64,000 nucleotides of DNA. It comes from Marchantia polymorpha subsp. ruderalis (lineage: Eukaryota; Streptophyta; Marchantiopsida; Marchantiales; Marchantiaceae). The stretch spans positions 15,026,501-15,090,500 of the forward strand of contig AP031356.1 of assembly GCA_037833965.1 (NCBI GenBank). The letters run 5' to 3'. The position numbers and the translations under genes are program-made. Under the pieces are notes generated by a model that was not told the origin of the DNA, ran no database searches, and was given only the letters and a program-made list of their open reading frames with translations. Shown here one piece after another: positions 1 through 10,300 of this stretch (the first letter of the stretch is position 1; each line of letters opens with the position of its first letter).

Positions 1-27
1 AGCGGGCGAGCGAACCCCAGGAACGCA

Positions 28-2916
28 ATGACGAGACCGAGCAGATTGCGGATGGTGCCACTTCGCCTACCACAGAACGGGCTGCGCGCTTTCGAGGAGC
101 GCTTAATAGCAAGAAAGCTCGATTTCTTGCTATGGGGATGGAACTACATCTGTGCGAATATGGTGCGCGAGTGGCTAGAGCCACAGGGACCACCCTCGCG
201 CGGATTGCGTCCGCATGTTGATCGGTGGACAGTCCAAGATTGGGCGCAGGCGTTGGGAAGATGTGCTGGCATGCCAGGGCATCTCCTTTTCGACAGTGAG
301 AGCATCAAGGTGACCAAGCAGGAAGAGGCACAATTTGTGGAGCTGTTCAAGACCGGGAGGTCTACCAAGAATGGGTACAGGACCCGTGATTACAAGGATC
401 GATTTCGCCGGACTTTGTCCGCGGCGCTGATGCAATTACTGCAGCCGCACCGCGCCTGCTACATCACATTATGGCAGGTCTCTTTTGTGGAGTGCGTCAT
501 CGAGGGAACTCCAATTCACTGGGCGAGCATCCTGCACAGGGTGATGCGACAGCACGCGTTTGAGGAGAAGGGGGGAACTCTAAACCATCTTTCTCCTTTC
601 CTCATCAATTTTTATCGACAGCGGAATTGTTTGACAGCGGCGGAGCTTGAACATTTTCCGCCATTGTCCATCGACCATCCCGGGAAGTATGTGCGGGAGA
701 ATGAGGTCGACACTGATGCAGAGGAGTCACCGACTTCTACCCCATCAAGGCGGAGGGACGAAGGGAGACACACTCCTGCAGCGCGAGTGCCGCGGAAGCG
801 GCGATGGAGGGAAGAGTCTGAAGAGGAGCAGCATCAAGAACCCTCTGCTCCCATTCGACCGCGGCCGCTGTGCGAGTCATACAGCCGGCCGAAGCAGAAG
901 GCACGCAGACTGGTGTTACCAGCCGACAGTGCGGACACGGCGACGATTGCGACGGAGAAAGGAAGTGCGTCGCCAGAGAAGCATGAGGAAGCGCGGACGA
1001 CCGCAGGAGCAACGGGCCACGCTGCAACCTCGACGGGAGAGAGGCCGCCTACGGGCCAAGGGCCTCCGGAGTTACCACGTGCGATGCGGACAGATGTTCC
1101 GTTTGCGCACAGACGAGCCTCCGCGGACGGACGAGCCTCCGCGGACAGGCGATCACAAGTGGACGTGGATCTACGCTTACGCGTGGGAAGGAGCAGTCCG
1201 CCTGTGCACAGGCGCTCACCTGTGCACAGGTCGCCTGTGCACAGGACACCTCCACACGTGCCGCCTGTGGACAGGCAAGAATCACCCCCGTTCCAACGTA
1301 GGAAGGGGAAGGAGCCGGCGGAAGAACCGCCTACGAGACACCGGCCCTCGGGGCCAGACCCTCCGGCGCACCACGCGCCGCAATTTGCGCCTTCGGCGCC
1401 AGGGTCTTCGAGCCGAGGAGATACGAGCAGGGAGCGTGCGGAGGCCGCACCATCGGCGGGAAGTCCGCCGATAGATGCGCCTTCGGCGGTAGGGCCTATA
1501 GGCCAAGGGACATCGGGCGAGCGGCCCCCGGCCATGTCGCCTTCGGCGATGGATGTCCGCGGCGCTACGCCTGCGGCGGACAAGGCGCCGGCAATTGCGC
1601 CTGCGCACGGGCCGGGCACAGCCCCCACGGACCGATCAAGGGAGCAGCAACAGACGGAGGAGCGGAGTGACTGTCCGCGGGATGAAATTTCGATGCGCGA
1701 TGCGCAATCAAACCCCGCGCAGCCACCTTCCGCTCGATCGCCTTCGGCGGCGGGCGACGGCGGCAGAGAGGACGCGGTAGACAACCAACAAGCGAGCGAC
1801 GGGGATGCCGCACGGGTACATTCGCCTTCCGCCTTAGACATTTTGGCGACGAGCAGCGAGGCTGCAGCCGTGCCTTCGCAGGCAGGACACGTCGATGACG
1901 TGCAGCCCCACTCGGGGCAGTCGCCGACGCAATCAATGGCGACTGAAATTCTCCACTCGGATGATGACGACGGAGGCTCCACGGAAGAAATGTCAGGAGC
2001 AGAAGACACCGAGGAGGAGGAGGAGGAAATTGTTGGAGCGCCGGCGGCGGCGCTCTCTGAGCAGGTGATTCCGTTGCTGAGGTACTTGGATCGCAAGGTC
2101 GATAAATACGCCGACCCACTCCAGCCGGGATCTTACATCGAGTTAGTGCGCAGGCGGACTCGCACTAAAGTCCACACCAGCAAGCTGTTAGCTAGGGTGG
2201 ACCAGGAGTTGAGGGAATTGAAGGAGAAGCATGCATGCTTGTGGGGTCAGTATAAACCTAATCAGAAATTCTACAAGCACTCCGAGAAGATGAAGGATGA
2301 GAAACTGGACGAGCTCACCAAGGAGCAGGTGAAGGTTAAGGAAGCACTCATTTCTGAGCAGGCCCAGAATCGGATTTTGTCAGAGGAGCTCGTGCGACAG
2401 ACGCGGTTGTTGGAACAATGTCAGCTCGCACGGCAGGCGGATGAAGAGTTAATCCGCAGGTTACAGACAGAGTGTGGCGAATTGAGAGCGCAACGTGCTG
2501 AAGCCGAATCGCAATTAGTGATAATTGAAGAGGATCGCAGGAAGGAGGCGGATCGCACGAAGGTGGAGACGGCGAGGCGTGTCGCCCACTGTCTCAAGGG
2601 CTACGCCCACTGGGAAGTGAAGGCGCAGGAGAAACTCACACTGCGTGAGTTTGAATTGCGCGCAGCCGGGTTGTTGTCAGGCGACAGTAGGAGTCGGCGG
2701 AAGGTAGCAAAGAAGCTCGATGCCTTTCTGTCGAAGGCACAAGATACCATGTCCACCCTCGAAGTGGAGGTGTCCGCGGCGTTGCAGCGTTTGGGACTGC
2801 GCAGTCGAGCGGAAGATTGGCAGGGTAGGGAGTTAGTGCGCGGCAGTCGGCCGCGCAGGAGACGTAGTACAGGTTCCGCGGAGTGTAGTGTAGCGTGGTT
2901 CCGTGCAGGCGTGTAG
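28..2916 (+). CDS. LTR-encoded protein of family C (N-terminal plant-transposon-like domain, coiled coil)
   Basis: This is a 962-codon open frame lying inside the U3 part of an LTR, not in the internal region. Residues about 8-235 are homologous to the family A LTR protein (shared words LDFLLWGWN, MVRE, RDYKDR, GGTLNHLSP). They resemble the putative plant transposon protein domain found near many plant retroelements, but that assignment is from memory and unverified. Residues about 240-670 are Pro/Ser/Ala/Arg-rich and probably disordered, with PVHR repeats and an acidic stretch. Residues about 680-900 are Glu/Lys/Gln/Leu-rich and predicted coiled coil. The tail is basic. The start is the ATG in the context AACGCAATG, conserved in all copies. 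The function is unknown. The frame is open throughout. Confidence 0.75.
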   Translation: MTRPSRLRMVPLRLPQNGLRAFEERLIARKLDFLLWGWNYICANMVREWLEPQGPPSRGLRPHVDRWTVQDWAQALGRCAGMPGHLLFDSESIKVTKQEEAQFVELFKTGRSTKNGYRTRDYKDRFRRTLSAALMQLLQPHRACYITLWQVSFVECVIEGTPIHWASILHRVMRQHAFEEKGGTLNHLSPFLINFYRQRNCLTAAELEHFPPLSIDHPGKYVRENEVDTDAEESPTSTPSRRRDEGRHTPAARVPRKRRWREESEEEQHQEPSAPIRPRPLCESYSRPKQKARRLVLPADSADTATIATEKGSASPEKHEEARTTAGATGHAATSTGERPPTGQGPPELPRAMRTDVPFAHRRASADGRASADRRSQVDVDLRLRVGRSSPPVHRRSPVHRSPVHRTPPHVPPVDRQESPPFQRRKGKEPAEEPPTRHRPSGPDPPAHHAPQFAPSAPGSSSRGDTSRERAEAAPSAGSPPIDAPSAVGPIGQGTSGERPPAMSPSAMDVRGATPAADKAPAIAPAHGPGTAPTDRSREQQQTEERSDCPRDEISMRDAQSNPAQPPSARSPSAAGDGGREDAVDNQQASDGDAARVHSPSALDILATSSEAAAVPSQAGHVDDVQPHSGQSPTQSMATEILHSDDDDGGSTEEMSGAEDTEEEEEEIVGAPAAALSEQVIPLLRYLDRKVDKYADPLQPGSYIELVRRRTRTKVHTSKLLARVDQELRELKEKHACLWGQYKPNQKFYKHSEKMKDEKLDELTKEQVKVKEALISEQAQNRILSEELVRQTRLLEQCQLARQADEELIRRLQTECGELRAQRAEAESQLVIIEEDRRKEADRTKVETARRVAHCLKGYAHWEVKAQEKLTLREFELRAAGLLSGDSRSRRKVAKKLDAFLSKAQDTMSTLEVEVSAALQRLGLRSRAEDWQGRELVRGSRPRRRRSTGSAECSVAWFRAGV

Positions 2917-2952
2917 CGTAGTGCAGTGTAGTGCTAGGTAGGACTTAGAAGG

Positions 2953-2981
2953 TATAAAATAGTTCCAGGCGTTTTGCCTGG
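2953..2981 (+). promoter_or_regulatory. LTR core promoter: TATA box plus adjacent hairpin (C1)
   Basis: TATAAAAT at 2953-2960 is followed at 2965-2981 by the inverted repeat CCAGGC-GTTTT-GCCTGG. The same arrangement is found in nearly every A and C LTR. In the other copies the second stem pair is A-T instead of C-G, a paired change. The hairpin sits about where transcription should start, so it may mark the 5' end of the RNA or be read as DNA. Confidence 0.6.
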
Positions 2982-3710
2982 GGTTCTTTCCCAAACTCAG
3001 AAGTATAGATCAGGAACCCATTTCCCTTGCGTGTTTGTGTCCTTGAGTTCTGTCACCACGCAGGAGGAGTTACAACTTAGCGTTCCGCATTTTGTAGCTG
3101 AAGGTCTTCGGCCGAATGTTCAGAGCTAGTACATTGGTTAGAGACTTGAGTAGTTCGGATCTGCACCTGCGGGTGACTGCCGATGCTTAGAGCCAGTGAC
3201 TAGTTAGATACTTGAACAGTTTCGCCCCTACACCTTCGAGTGTTTCTTTCTGATTGTACTCCTTTGGGATTTTTCCCCTGAATGCCAAAGTGAAGTTTTG
3301 CTACTTCGTGTAAGCCTTGGTTGTAAATTCAGGTTACGCTGCAGCAGGTGCTTTGAGGGTAACCCCTGTAGTATTTCTGGGAATGACAAGTGCCTGAGAA
3401 TTCAAACTCTTCAATAGACTGTTGTTGTGTTACTGGAATGTTTCACAGTGAGTCCTTCAGTGCGGACCTGTGTTCTCTGCGCGTTTTGTGAGTTGAGAGT
3501 GTTGTTCACCGCGTATGAGCGACTTCGATCCGAAGTAGGCAGTCCAAACCGGGTTTCCTACGCTGGCAGCAAGCTAGTGGAAGCGTTGTAAAAGCCGGAG
3601 TTGGAAGTCACTACCCGCAGCTTCGCTGAGTGTACTCTTGAGAGACTTCCCCCCTGAAATCTTGAGTAGAGGTCCTAACGGATCTCTGGGTTGTGTTTCT
3701 GTAGTTTCAG

Positions 3711-3731
3711 GTGTGTGTGTGTGTGTGTGTT
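3711..3731 (+). repeat. (GT)n microsatellite in LTR U5 (C1)
   Basis: A run of about ten GT units. It lies at the same place in all A and C LTRs (for example near 18488, 24099, 33282, 37688 and 38819, and as (CA)n near 44422 and 57436), with variable length. Confidence 0.9.
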
Positions 3732-3927
3732 ACGCTGCACTGTGCGACCTCCGAGTGCGCTCCGAGTGGACACTTGTAGTATTTCTGGGAGTGACAGTCG
3801 CCTGAGAATTCAAACTCATCAATAGTCTGTTAAACGTGACACTTTGTACCCTGTGTGTTCCTCTGTCCCTGTGGGTTCGACCTTTCTACCACTATATTGC
3901 AGTTTTAGCCTTGAGTGGGTTATTACA

Positions 3928-5390
3928 CATCCTGCACAGGGTGATGCGACAGCACGCGTTTGAGGAGAAGGGGGGAACTCTAAACCATCTCTCTCCTTTC
4001 CTCATCAATTTTTATCGACAGCGGAATTGTTTGACAGCGGCGGAGCTTGAGCGTTTTCCGCCGTTGTCCGTCGACCATCCCGGGAAGTATGTGCGGGAGA
4101 ATGAGGTCGACACTGATGCAGAGGAGTCACCGACTTCTACTCCGTCAAGGCGGAGGGACGAAGGGAGGAACACTCCTGCAGCACGAGTGCCGCGGAAGCG
4201 ACGATGGAGAGAGGAGTCCGAAGGGGAGCAGCATCAAGAACCCTCTGCTCCCATTCGACCGCGGCCGTTGTACGAGTCATACAGCCGGCCGAAGCAGAAG
4301 GCACGCAGACTGGTGTTACCAGCCAAGAGTGCGGACACGGCGACGATTGCGACGGAGAAAGGAAGTGCGTCGCCAGAGAAGAATGAGGAAGCGCGGACGT
4401 CCGCAGGAGCAACGGACCACGCTGCAGCCTCGACGGACGAGAGGCCGCCTACGGGCCAAGGGCCTCCGGAGTTACCACGTGCGTTGCGGACAGGTGTTCC
4501 GTTTGCGCACAGGCGAGCCTCCGCGGACAGACGAGACTCCGCGGACGGACGATCACAAGCGGACGTAGATCTACGCCTACGCGTGGGAAGAAGCAGTTTG
4601 CCTGTGCACAGCCTGCATCCCCGTTCCAACGTAGGAAGGGGAAGGAGCCGGCGGAAGAGCCGCCTACGAGACACCGGCCTTCGGGGCCAGACCCTCCGGC
4701 GCACAACGCGCCGCGATTTGCGCCTTCGGCGCCAGGGCCTTCGAGCCGAGGAGATACGAGCAGGGAGTGTGCGGAGGCCGCACCATCGGCGGGTAATCCG
4801 ACGGTAGATGCGCCTTCGGCGGTAGGGCCTCAGGGCCAAGGGACATCGGGCGAGCGGCCCCCGGCCATGTCGCCTTTGGCGATGGACGTCCGCGGCGCTA
4901 CGCCTGCGGCGGACAAGGCGCCGGCATTTGCGCCTGCGCACAGGCCAAGCACAGCCCCCGCGGGCCGATCAAGGGAGCAGCAACTGGCAGAGGAGCGGAG
5001 TGACTGTCCGCGGGATGAAATTTCGGTGCGCGATGCGCAATCAAACCCCGCGCAGCCACCCTCCGCTCGATCGCCTTCGGCGGCGGATGTCGGCGGCAGA
5101 AAGGATACGGTAGACGATCAACAAGCGGGCAGCGGGGATGCAGCACGGGCACATTCGCCTACCGCCTTAGACATTTTGGCGAAGAGCAGCGAGGCTGCAG
5201 CCGTGCCTTCGCAGGCAGCACACGTCGACGACGTGCAGCCCCACTCGGGTCAGTCGCCCACGCAATCAATGGCGACTAAAATTCTCCACTCGGATGATGA
5301 CGACAGAGGCTTCACCGAAGAAATGTCAGGAGCAGGAGACACCGAGGAGGAGGAGGAGGAAATTGTTGGAGCGCCGGCGGCGGCGCTCTC
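3928..5390 (+). mobile_element. Family C LTR copy C2, left visible segment (degenerate)
   Basis: This segment starts abruptly within a family C LTR reading frame, equivalent to about position 530 of C1, directly after the end of C1. It runs to the CTCTC duplicated by insertion of element B, and it resumes at 31622. Its frame corresponds to the end of the N-terminal domain, the disordered linker and the acidic stretch. Compared with C1 and C3 it is an older copy carrying several breaks in addition to the B insertion. Confidence 0.85.
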
Positions 5391-5625
5391 TGTGAGCACA
5401 AAACTGTGCTCACATGTCTTTTTAACCTTGTGAGAGTTAAAGTTTTAGATTTAAGCTCTTGCAAAATTATGCTCGGAGTTTTCTGGAAGTTTTGTAAGAT
5501 TAGGAGTTGGTGTAATAGCTAGTAGGCAAAGGTTCCGGAACGGGGCTTTCAGGGCAGGGTCTCCGGCGAAGAGCCTTCGGTGAAGTTCCTTAAGGGAAAG
5601 GCCTTCGACGAAACAGTGAAACCCT

Positions 5626-5744
5626 CATAACGTTTTCAATGTGTGACTCCTTGACTCAGTTAGTGTCTCCTTGGAAAGAGCTCGCAACGCTCGTTCCAAC
5701 GAGACCAAGAACTCTTCAAACGGATGAGGAATCACTGAGTTGTG
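5626..5744 (+). repeat. 119-bp nested dyad module, copy B-1
   Basis: Begins CATAAC and ends AGTTGTG (outer arms). Inner arms are about 5665-5676 and 5694-5705 around GAGCTC. One of six module positions found across three LTR types, all exactly 119 bp. Confidence 0.75.
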
Positions 5745-5782
5745 AGTGTCGGAAGTTACTGATGGGAAGGGTTGAGGCAAGT

Positions 5783-5913
5783 CCGGTTGCGAACGTCTCC
5801 GGCTGCGAACGTCTTCGGCTCCGGACGTCTCCGGCTGCGAACGTCTCCGGCTGCGAACGTCTTCGGCACCGGGGGTCTCCGGCTGCGAACATCTCCGGCT
5901 TCGGACGACTTCG
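5783..5913 (+). repeat. 16-bp minisatellite in B LTR
   Basis: About eight units of the type CTGCGAACGTCTCCGG with substitutions. The same array occurs in the 3' LTR near 30017-30147. Confidence 0.8.
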
Positions 5914-6023
5914 CGACAACTGCGAGCAGGCCTTCGGCGAACTCGGGGTCGGCGAACTCGGGGTCGGCGAGCTCCGAGCCGGTGAACATCGTGCAAGGGC
6001 CATCGGCGAAACAGTAAACTCGG

Positions 6024-6142
6024 CATATCTTTTTCATTTGTTAACGGTTTGACTTGATTAGGGTCTCGTTGGAAAGAACTCGCGACGCTCGTTCCAACGA
6101 GACCAAGAACTCTTCAAACGGATAAGGCGTCACTGAGTTATG
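6024..6142 (+). repeat. 119-bp nested dyad module, copy B-2
   Basis: Outer arms are CATATCT and AGTTATG. The inner arms GGTCTCGTTGGAA (6062-6074) and TTCCAACGAGACC (6092-6104) are a perfect 13-bp inverted repeat. Confidence 0.85.
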
Positions 6143-6172
6143 AGCGTCAAAAGCGGCAGATAGGGTAGGACA

Positions 6173-6235
6173 ACATCCAACCGGAAGACATCCAACCGGA
6201 AGACATCAAACCGGAAGACATCAAACCGGCGAACA
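6173..6235 (+). repeat. 15-bp minisatellite in B LTR
   Basis: About four units of the type ACATCCAACCGGAAG, the last ones with ACATCAAACC. Repeated in the 3' LTR 24234 bp further on. Confidence 0.8.
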
Positions 6236-6307
6236 TTGTGCCGGCGCCTTCGGCGATAACAGGTAACAGGCCTTCGGCGGTGTGCCTTCGGCTAAGGGTA
6301 AAACAGT

Positions 6308-6426
6308 CATAACTTTTTCAATTCATAACGGTTTGATCCAGTTAGGGTCTCGTTGGAAAGAGCTCGACCTGGTCGTTCCAACGAGCCCACGAACTTGTGA
6401 AACAGAGCTAGGGTCTGTGAGTTATG
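6308..6426 (+). repeat. 119-bp nested dyad module, copy B-3
   Basis: Outer arms CATAACT and AGTTATG are perfect. Inner arms CTCGTTGGAA and TTCCAACGAG (6376-6385) are perfect. Confidence 0.85.
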
Positions 6427-7387
6427 GGTGTCGGGAGTGACTGTTATGGATAAGCAAAGGTGTGGTCGTGCGTCTTCTGCGGGTGGATGCCTTCGGCGGT
6501 GCGCGAAAGAAGATCCCCTCCGGCGGATATCGGGTGGTCAGGATGTAGAATGTACAGGTGTGGCGGCGGCGGCGGCGTGTAGTCGCGCAGGGGGAGCAGG
6601 CAGCTATCCATCATTGCGAGTGGGGCATGCAGGCGGGCTGTGGGTGTCTCGGCCTTGGACTTCGAAGTGGAGAGTTCGGCGTGGGAGCTGAGACCTGGTG
6701 GTGTGTTCGGCCTAGTGTGCGAGAGCTTGTAGTGTACCAGTGTGCGAGAGCTGGTGGTGTGCGTGTGTGGAGACGGAAGTGGTGAGAATTAGAAGGGAAG
6801 TGTGGAGAGTTCGAAGTAGGAGGAAGCAAACTCTCGTGGGTGGAGAGTCGTATCAGAGAGTGAAATTTGAGTGGGATCTGAAATTGAAGTGTAACATCTG
6901 TGAGTGGGATCTGAGATCATAGTGGAAGATCTGAGAATGGGAGCTGAGAGTGAAGTGAAATCTGAGACTGAGATCTGACAGTCGGAATCTGAATTTGACA
7001 CTGAAAAGGCAAAGTTGAATCTGAGAGAGGAATCTAGTGGGGTCTGAAGGTGGAAGCTGAGAAATCGACACTGAGGTCTGAGTAGGAATTGGGAGTGGGA
7101 CTGGGATCTAGGATAGACCACAGCGGCTGTGGTGTCGAAAAAGTCACCCAGAGTTGAGTTAGATCTTTATGTAACAAAGAGTTTGTCTGCTGCCCTTGTG
7201 GAGATAGCAGACAGCAAGTTATCATTTTCCGTTCTGGATAAATTGTCTGTGAACGAGCAAGTGTTTATGATCTTGTTGTCTTGGATACACTTTGAGCACA
7301 TGGCTTGCGATCAGAGAAGTTAGATTATGGGAGTTCGAACCCCCACCCGGACTACAAACGCTGAAGGGTGGGAAGGTTTGGCTCACA

Positions 7388-10300
7388 TAAAATGGTGCGT
7401 CTGCCGGGAGCTTGATCTTGGAAATGCAGAATAGGACTAGATCGCACAAACCAAACCTGGAGCCAGGACTGGAGAAACCTGTTCGCAGTAGGAAGAAACC
7501 TGAGAATAAGGAAATCGAGGAAGAAATTAAACTTGAGATATTTCTGAACGTAGACCCTGTTGGTGAGTCTTTGTTAGAAGGTTTAGAGATTGTAGAACCT
7601 GATAGTGAGAAGTCGGTTGAGGAATCTGCGAGCATGGCTGACGATGGAGGGAGAGCAGGACCTCCTCCTAGTCCTCCCATCGACCCACTTGTGAGGCCAA
7701 GGGGCCTGCCTATTCAGGTTCCACAGAACTTGGCAGCTGTGGTCATACCACCCAATCTGCCTAAGTTCTATGGTACGAAGGATGAGGATCCTTCAAGGCA
7801 CATGGAAAGATATGTTGAGAGGCTAGCCAGCTCTCTGATTACAGATCCAGGGTATTTTTTGGTCTGGTTTCCTACTACCCTGGAAGGTGAGGCGTATGAG
7901 TGGTATAGGGATCATTCTGAAGGTCATTTTGGGGGATGGGATCAGATGCAAAGGGAGTTCTTGAATGAGTTTAGGCCTGAGGTGGGGCAAGGTTCTGCAT
8001 TGAGAGCTTTGGCATCGTTAAAACAGGGAAGGGAAGAGGAAATCTCAGCTTACATTAGAAGATTTGATCTGGTTTGTGCGCGTTTTGTGGGTACAATGCT
8101 CAATGACGATACGCTGAGACAATTTTTTATCCAAGGCTTTTTCAAATCGGGGACCATCCGAGGGGTGCTGGAGAGAAGCCCTCAAACTCTTGCTGAGGCC
8201 AAGATGGCTGCCAGGGAGATAGAGAATATTGACAAGGACTATGATAGATTGTGGAGGAAGGAGGATGAATCCATTCCTCAGTTCATCCCAATTCGTCCAA
8301 GAGCAATAGAAGGAGACTCAGGTAGGCATAGGGGTCAAGCTCCCTATTCTCTCATTGAGTCAATTTCGCAGACCAGAGAGCCAGCACCTGTTTTAGCATT
8401 GCCAGCCCCTACTGTAGATCCTAACCTAGCAGATGTAGAGAAAAGATTAAATGCTAGCCAAGTGGGCTTTCAAGAGACCATGATGAAGCAAATGCAAAAT
8501 ATTACAGATCAGATGGCCTTGATGATCAGGAGTCAACAGCCAGGGCCTCCTCCTCCAGTCGAGTCAGGTAGACATTCATCAAGCATGTGGTGTGTCCAGT
8601 GTGGTCAATCTGGACATACCAAGCAATTTTGTAGGGTGGTGCCAAACCGTGACAACAGAATGAGCGGTGCCCCACCTGTGCAACACCAAAGGGGCCAAGG
8701 ACCAAATTACCAAGGTCAAAACGGATACAGAGGACCTCCTAGGGGTCAGGATGGTCAGAACATGGAGAGAAAAGAATTACATGCATTTTGTGGTAGGTGG
8801 CACTATCCAGGTCAGTGTTGGTCTGAGGTTGGGGTTAATGGGTGTAGTAATTGTGGAGGTAGTCATCCCTCTGACCAATGTCGGCAGCCAGATAAAGTTA
8901 TTAGGATGCCTCAGCCTACTGTTAGTCCTTACCAGGCGAGAGAAAATATGAGGGGTGCAAGACCGCAGAATGAGCAGTCTAACAATCTTAGACCTCCTAA
9001 CTTGTATTATGATCACGAGAACAGCAAACAGACATTCAATCCACCTGTTGGACTGCAGACAGTGAACAGATATATTCCTATACAGAGTGAACCACGAGAT
9101 GAACCTCGTAATGACAACAGAAAACAAGTTTCTTTTGCAGATCCATGTTCTTCAAACTCTCAAGATGCTAGGTTTGCAAACGATGATGGAGATGTCCAAC
9201 GTAGTAGTTCTGATCTTGGTAAGGGGATAGTCGAACAAGGGCAGAATCAGTGGCCTCCACATACTAACCTGATTACTTATAAGTTGAAAAATTCGGATGA
9301 TGTGATTATGCATGAAGCTCCGGCCCTTGCTGTCACCACCAGAGCTGTGCATCGCAAGATGCAAACTGAGAAAAATGAAGATGAGCAAGGGGAGACTTCA
9401 TCTGAGGAGCCTCCTCATCTCTCTGATCTTGAGAGAGTGGCGAGGAGAGCAAGGAGGATTACAAGGGCAGAGGAGAAAAGAGATGAGGTTCTACATGATG
9501 CAGAGGTGCCACCTGTCACGCAAGATTCAGAAAGCAATCAATCACGAGAGTGGGAAGGACCTGGGATTCCTGTGACAGAGTGGGAGAACATGAGAGGTCA
9601 GAGAAGGAGAGAGTCGGAGAAGTACAATTTGTGGTCAGATCTGAGTTCGCTGAAGGCAGACATTACTTTTGGTCAGCTGCTGGAAATATCTCCCATTGCT
9701 CGTAAGACTTTGAAGGAGGGCATTCCAGTGCATAGAAGGAGTAGAAAGACGAAGACTAGAGTCGCTGCTAGAGTTCATTTGCAAAAAGGAAGTCAGGATG
9801 TCAAACCTGTGGAGATAGAGGTGGTAGTGGTAGACAAGGTGATTCCCAATGTATTAGTTGATGGGGGTAGTGGTTTGAACATCCTACCTGAACACACCAT
9901 GAGAAAGTTAGGTTTGAATCTGACAGGCCCCTCACCTTTCATTATCAATATGGCCAATCAGACTTCAGCTGTACCAGTGGGGATGATTAAAGATTGCAGG
10001 TTGTCCACTGGTGGTGAGGAGTACATTGTCACATTTCATGTGATTAAGATGCATTCGAACAGGGACACCTTTCCCATTCTATTGGGCAGACCTTGGTTGA
10101 GAATGGCTAATGCAATTGTGGATTGGGGAGGACTGAAGCCATCAATCACATATGGTCCTCATGATAACAGAGTCAAGGTGTCAATAGGGTCATTAGGTGG
10201 AAGGGTGAGAGAGGATCCTGAGTTATCTTCAGGGAAGGAAGAAGAGAAAAACGAGGCCAAGTGTGATGACACTTTAGTGGGAGTGGTTCATTTGAATGAC

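Larger units (their letters stand above)
1..3927 (+). mobile_element. Family C LTR copy C1 (right part; left end outside window)
   Basis: This is the right-hand part of a giant LTR of family C. It contains the U3 reading frame (28-2916), a TATA box at 2953 and about 0.95 kb of R-U5, and it ends in the canonical LTR terminus GGGTTATTACA at 3927. The same terminus closes every A and C LTR in the window. The DNA after 3927 resumes in the middle of another family C reading frame (compare 530-600), so C1 appears to be inserted in C2. By comparison with family A (4.88 kb, start codon about 1366 bp in), roughly 1.3 kb of its left end should lie outside the window. Whether it is a solo LTR or the 3' LTR of a longer element cannot be told. 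The copy looks whole as far as it is seen. Confidence 0.85.
5391..7387 (+). mobile_element. Family B 5' LTR
   Basis: A 1997-bp LTR beginning with TGTGAGCACA and its near-mirror TGTGCTCACA. It contains three 119-bp dyad modules, a 16-bp minisatellite (about 5783-5913), a 15-bp minisatellite (about 6173-6235) and a purine-rich stretch of degenerate GATCTGAGA-like repeats (about 6840-7110). Near its end, GTTCGAACCCC followed by CCCACCC/GGGTGGG arms makes a small B-box-like hairpin, but there is no tRNA. No long reading frame is present, unlike families A and C. Confidence 0.92.

Noticed and set aside
834-2096. Long open frames antisense to the LTR-encoded proteins (here about 420 codons; others in all copies)
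   Set aside because: They mirror the GC-rich, stop-poor linker of the sense frame, lack conserved starts and do not keep equivalent lengths between A and C.
3836-4807. 323-codon frame starting before 3927 as a gene
   Set aside because: It begins in the U5 of C1 and runs into C2 across an insertion border, so it is an accidental fusion of two element copies.
7340-7387. tRNA-like B box (GTTCGAACCCC) near the end of the B LTR
   Set aside because: There is no A box, acceptor stem or cloverleaf; only a local CCCACCC/GGGTGGG hairpin is present.
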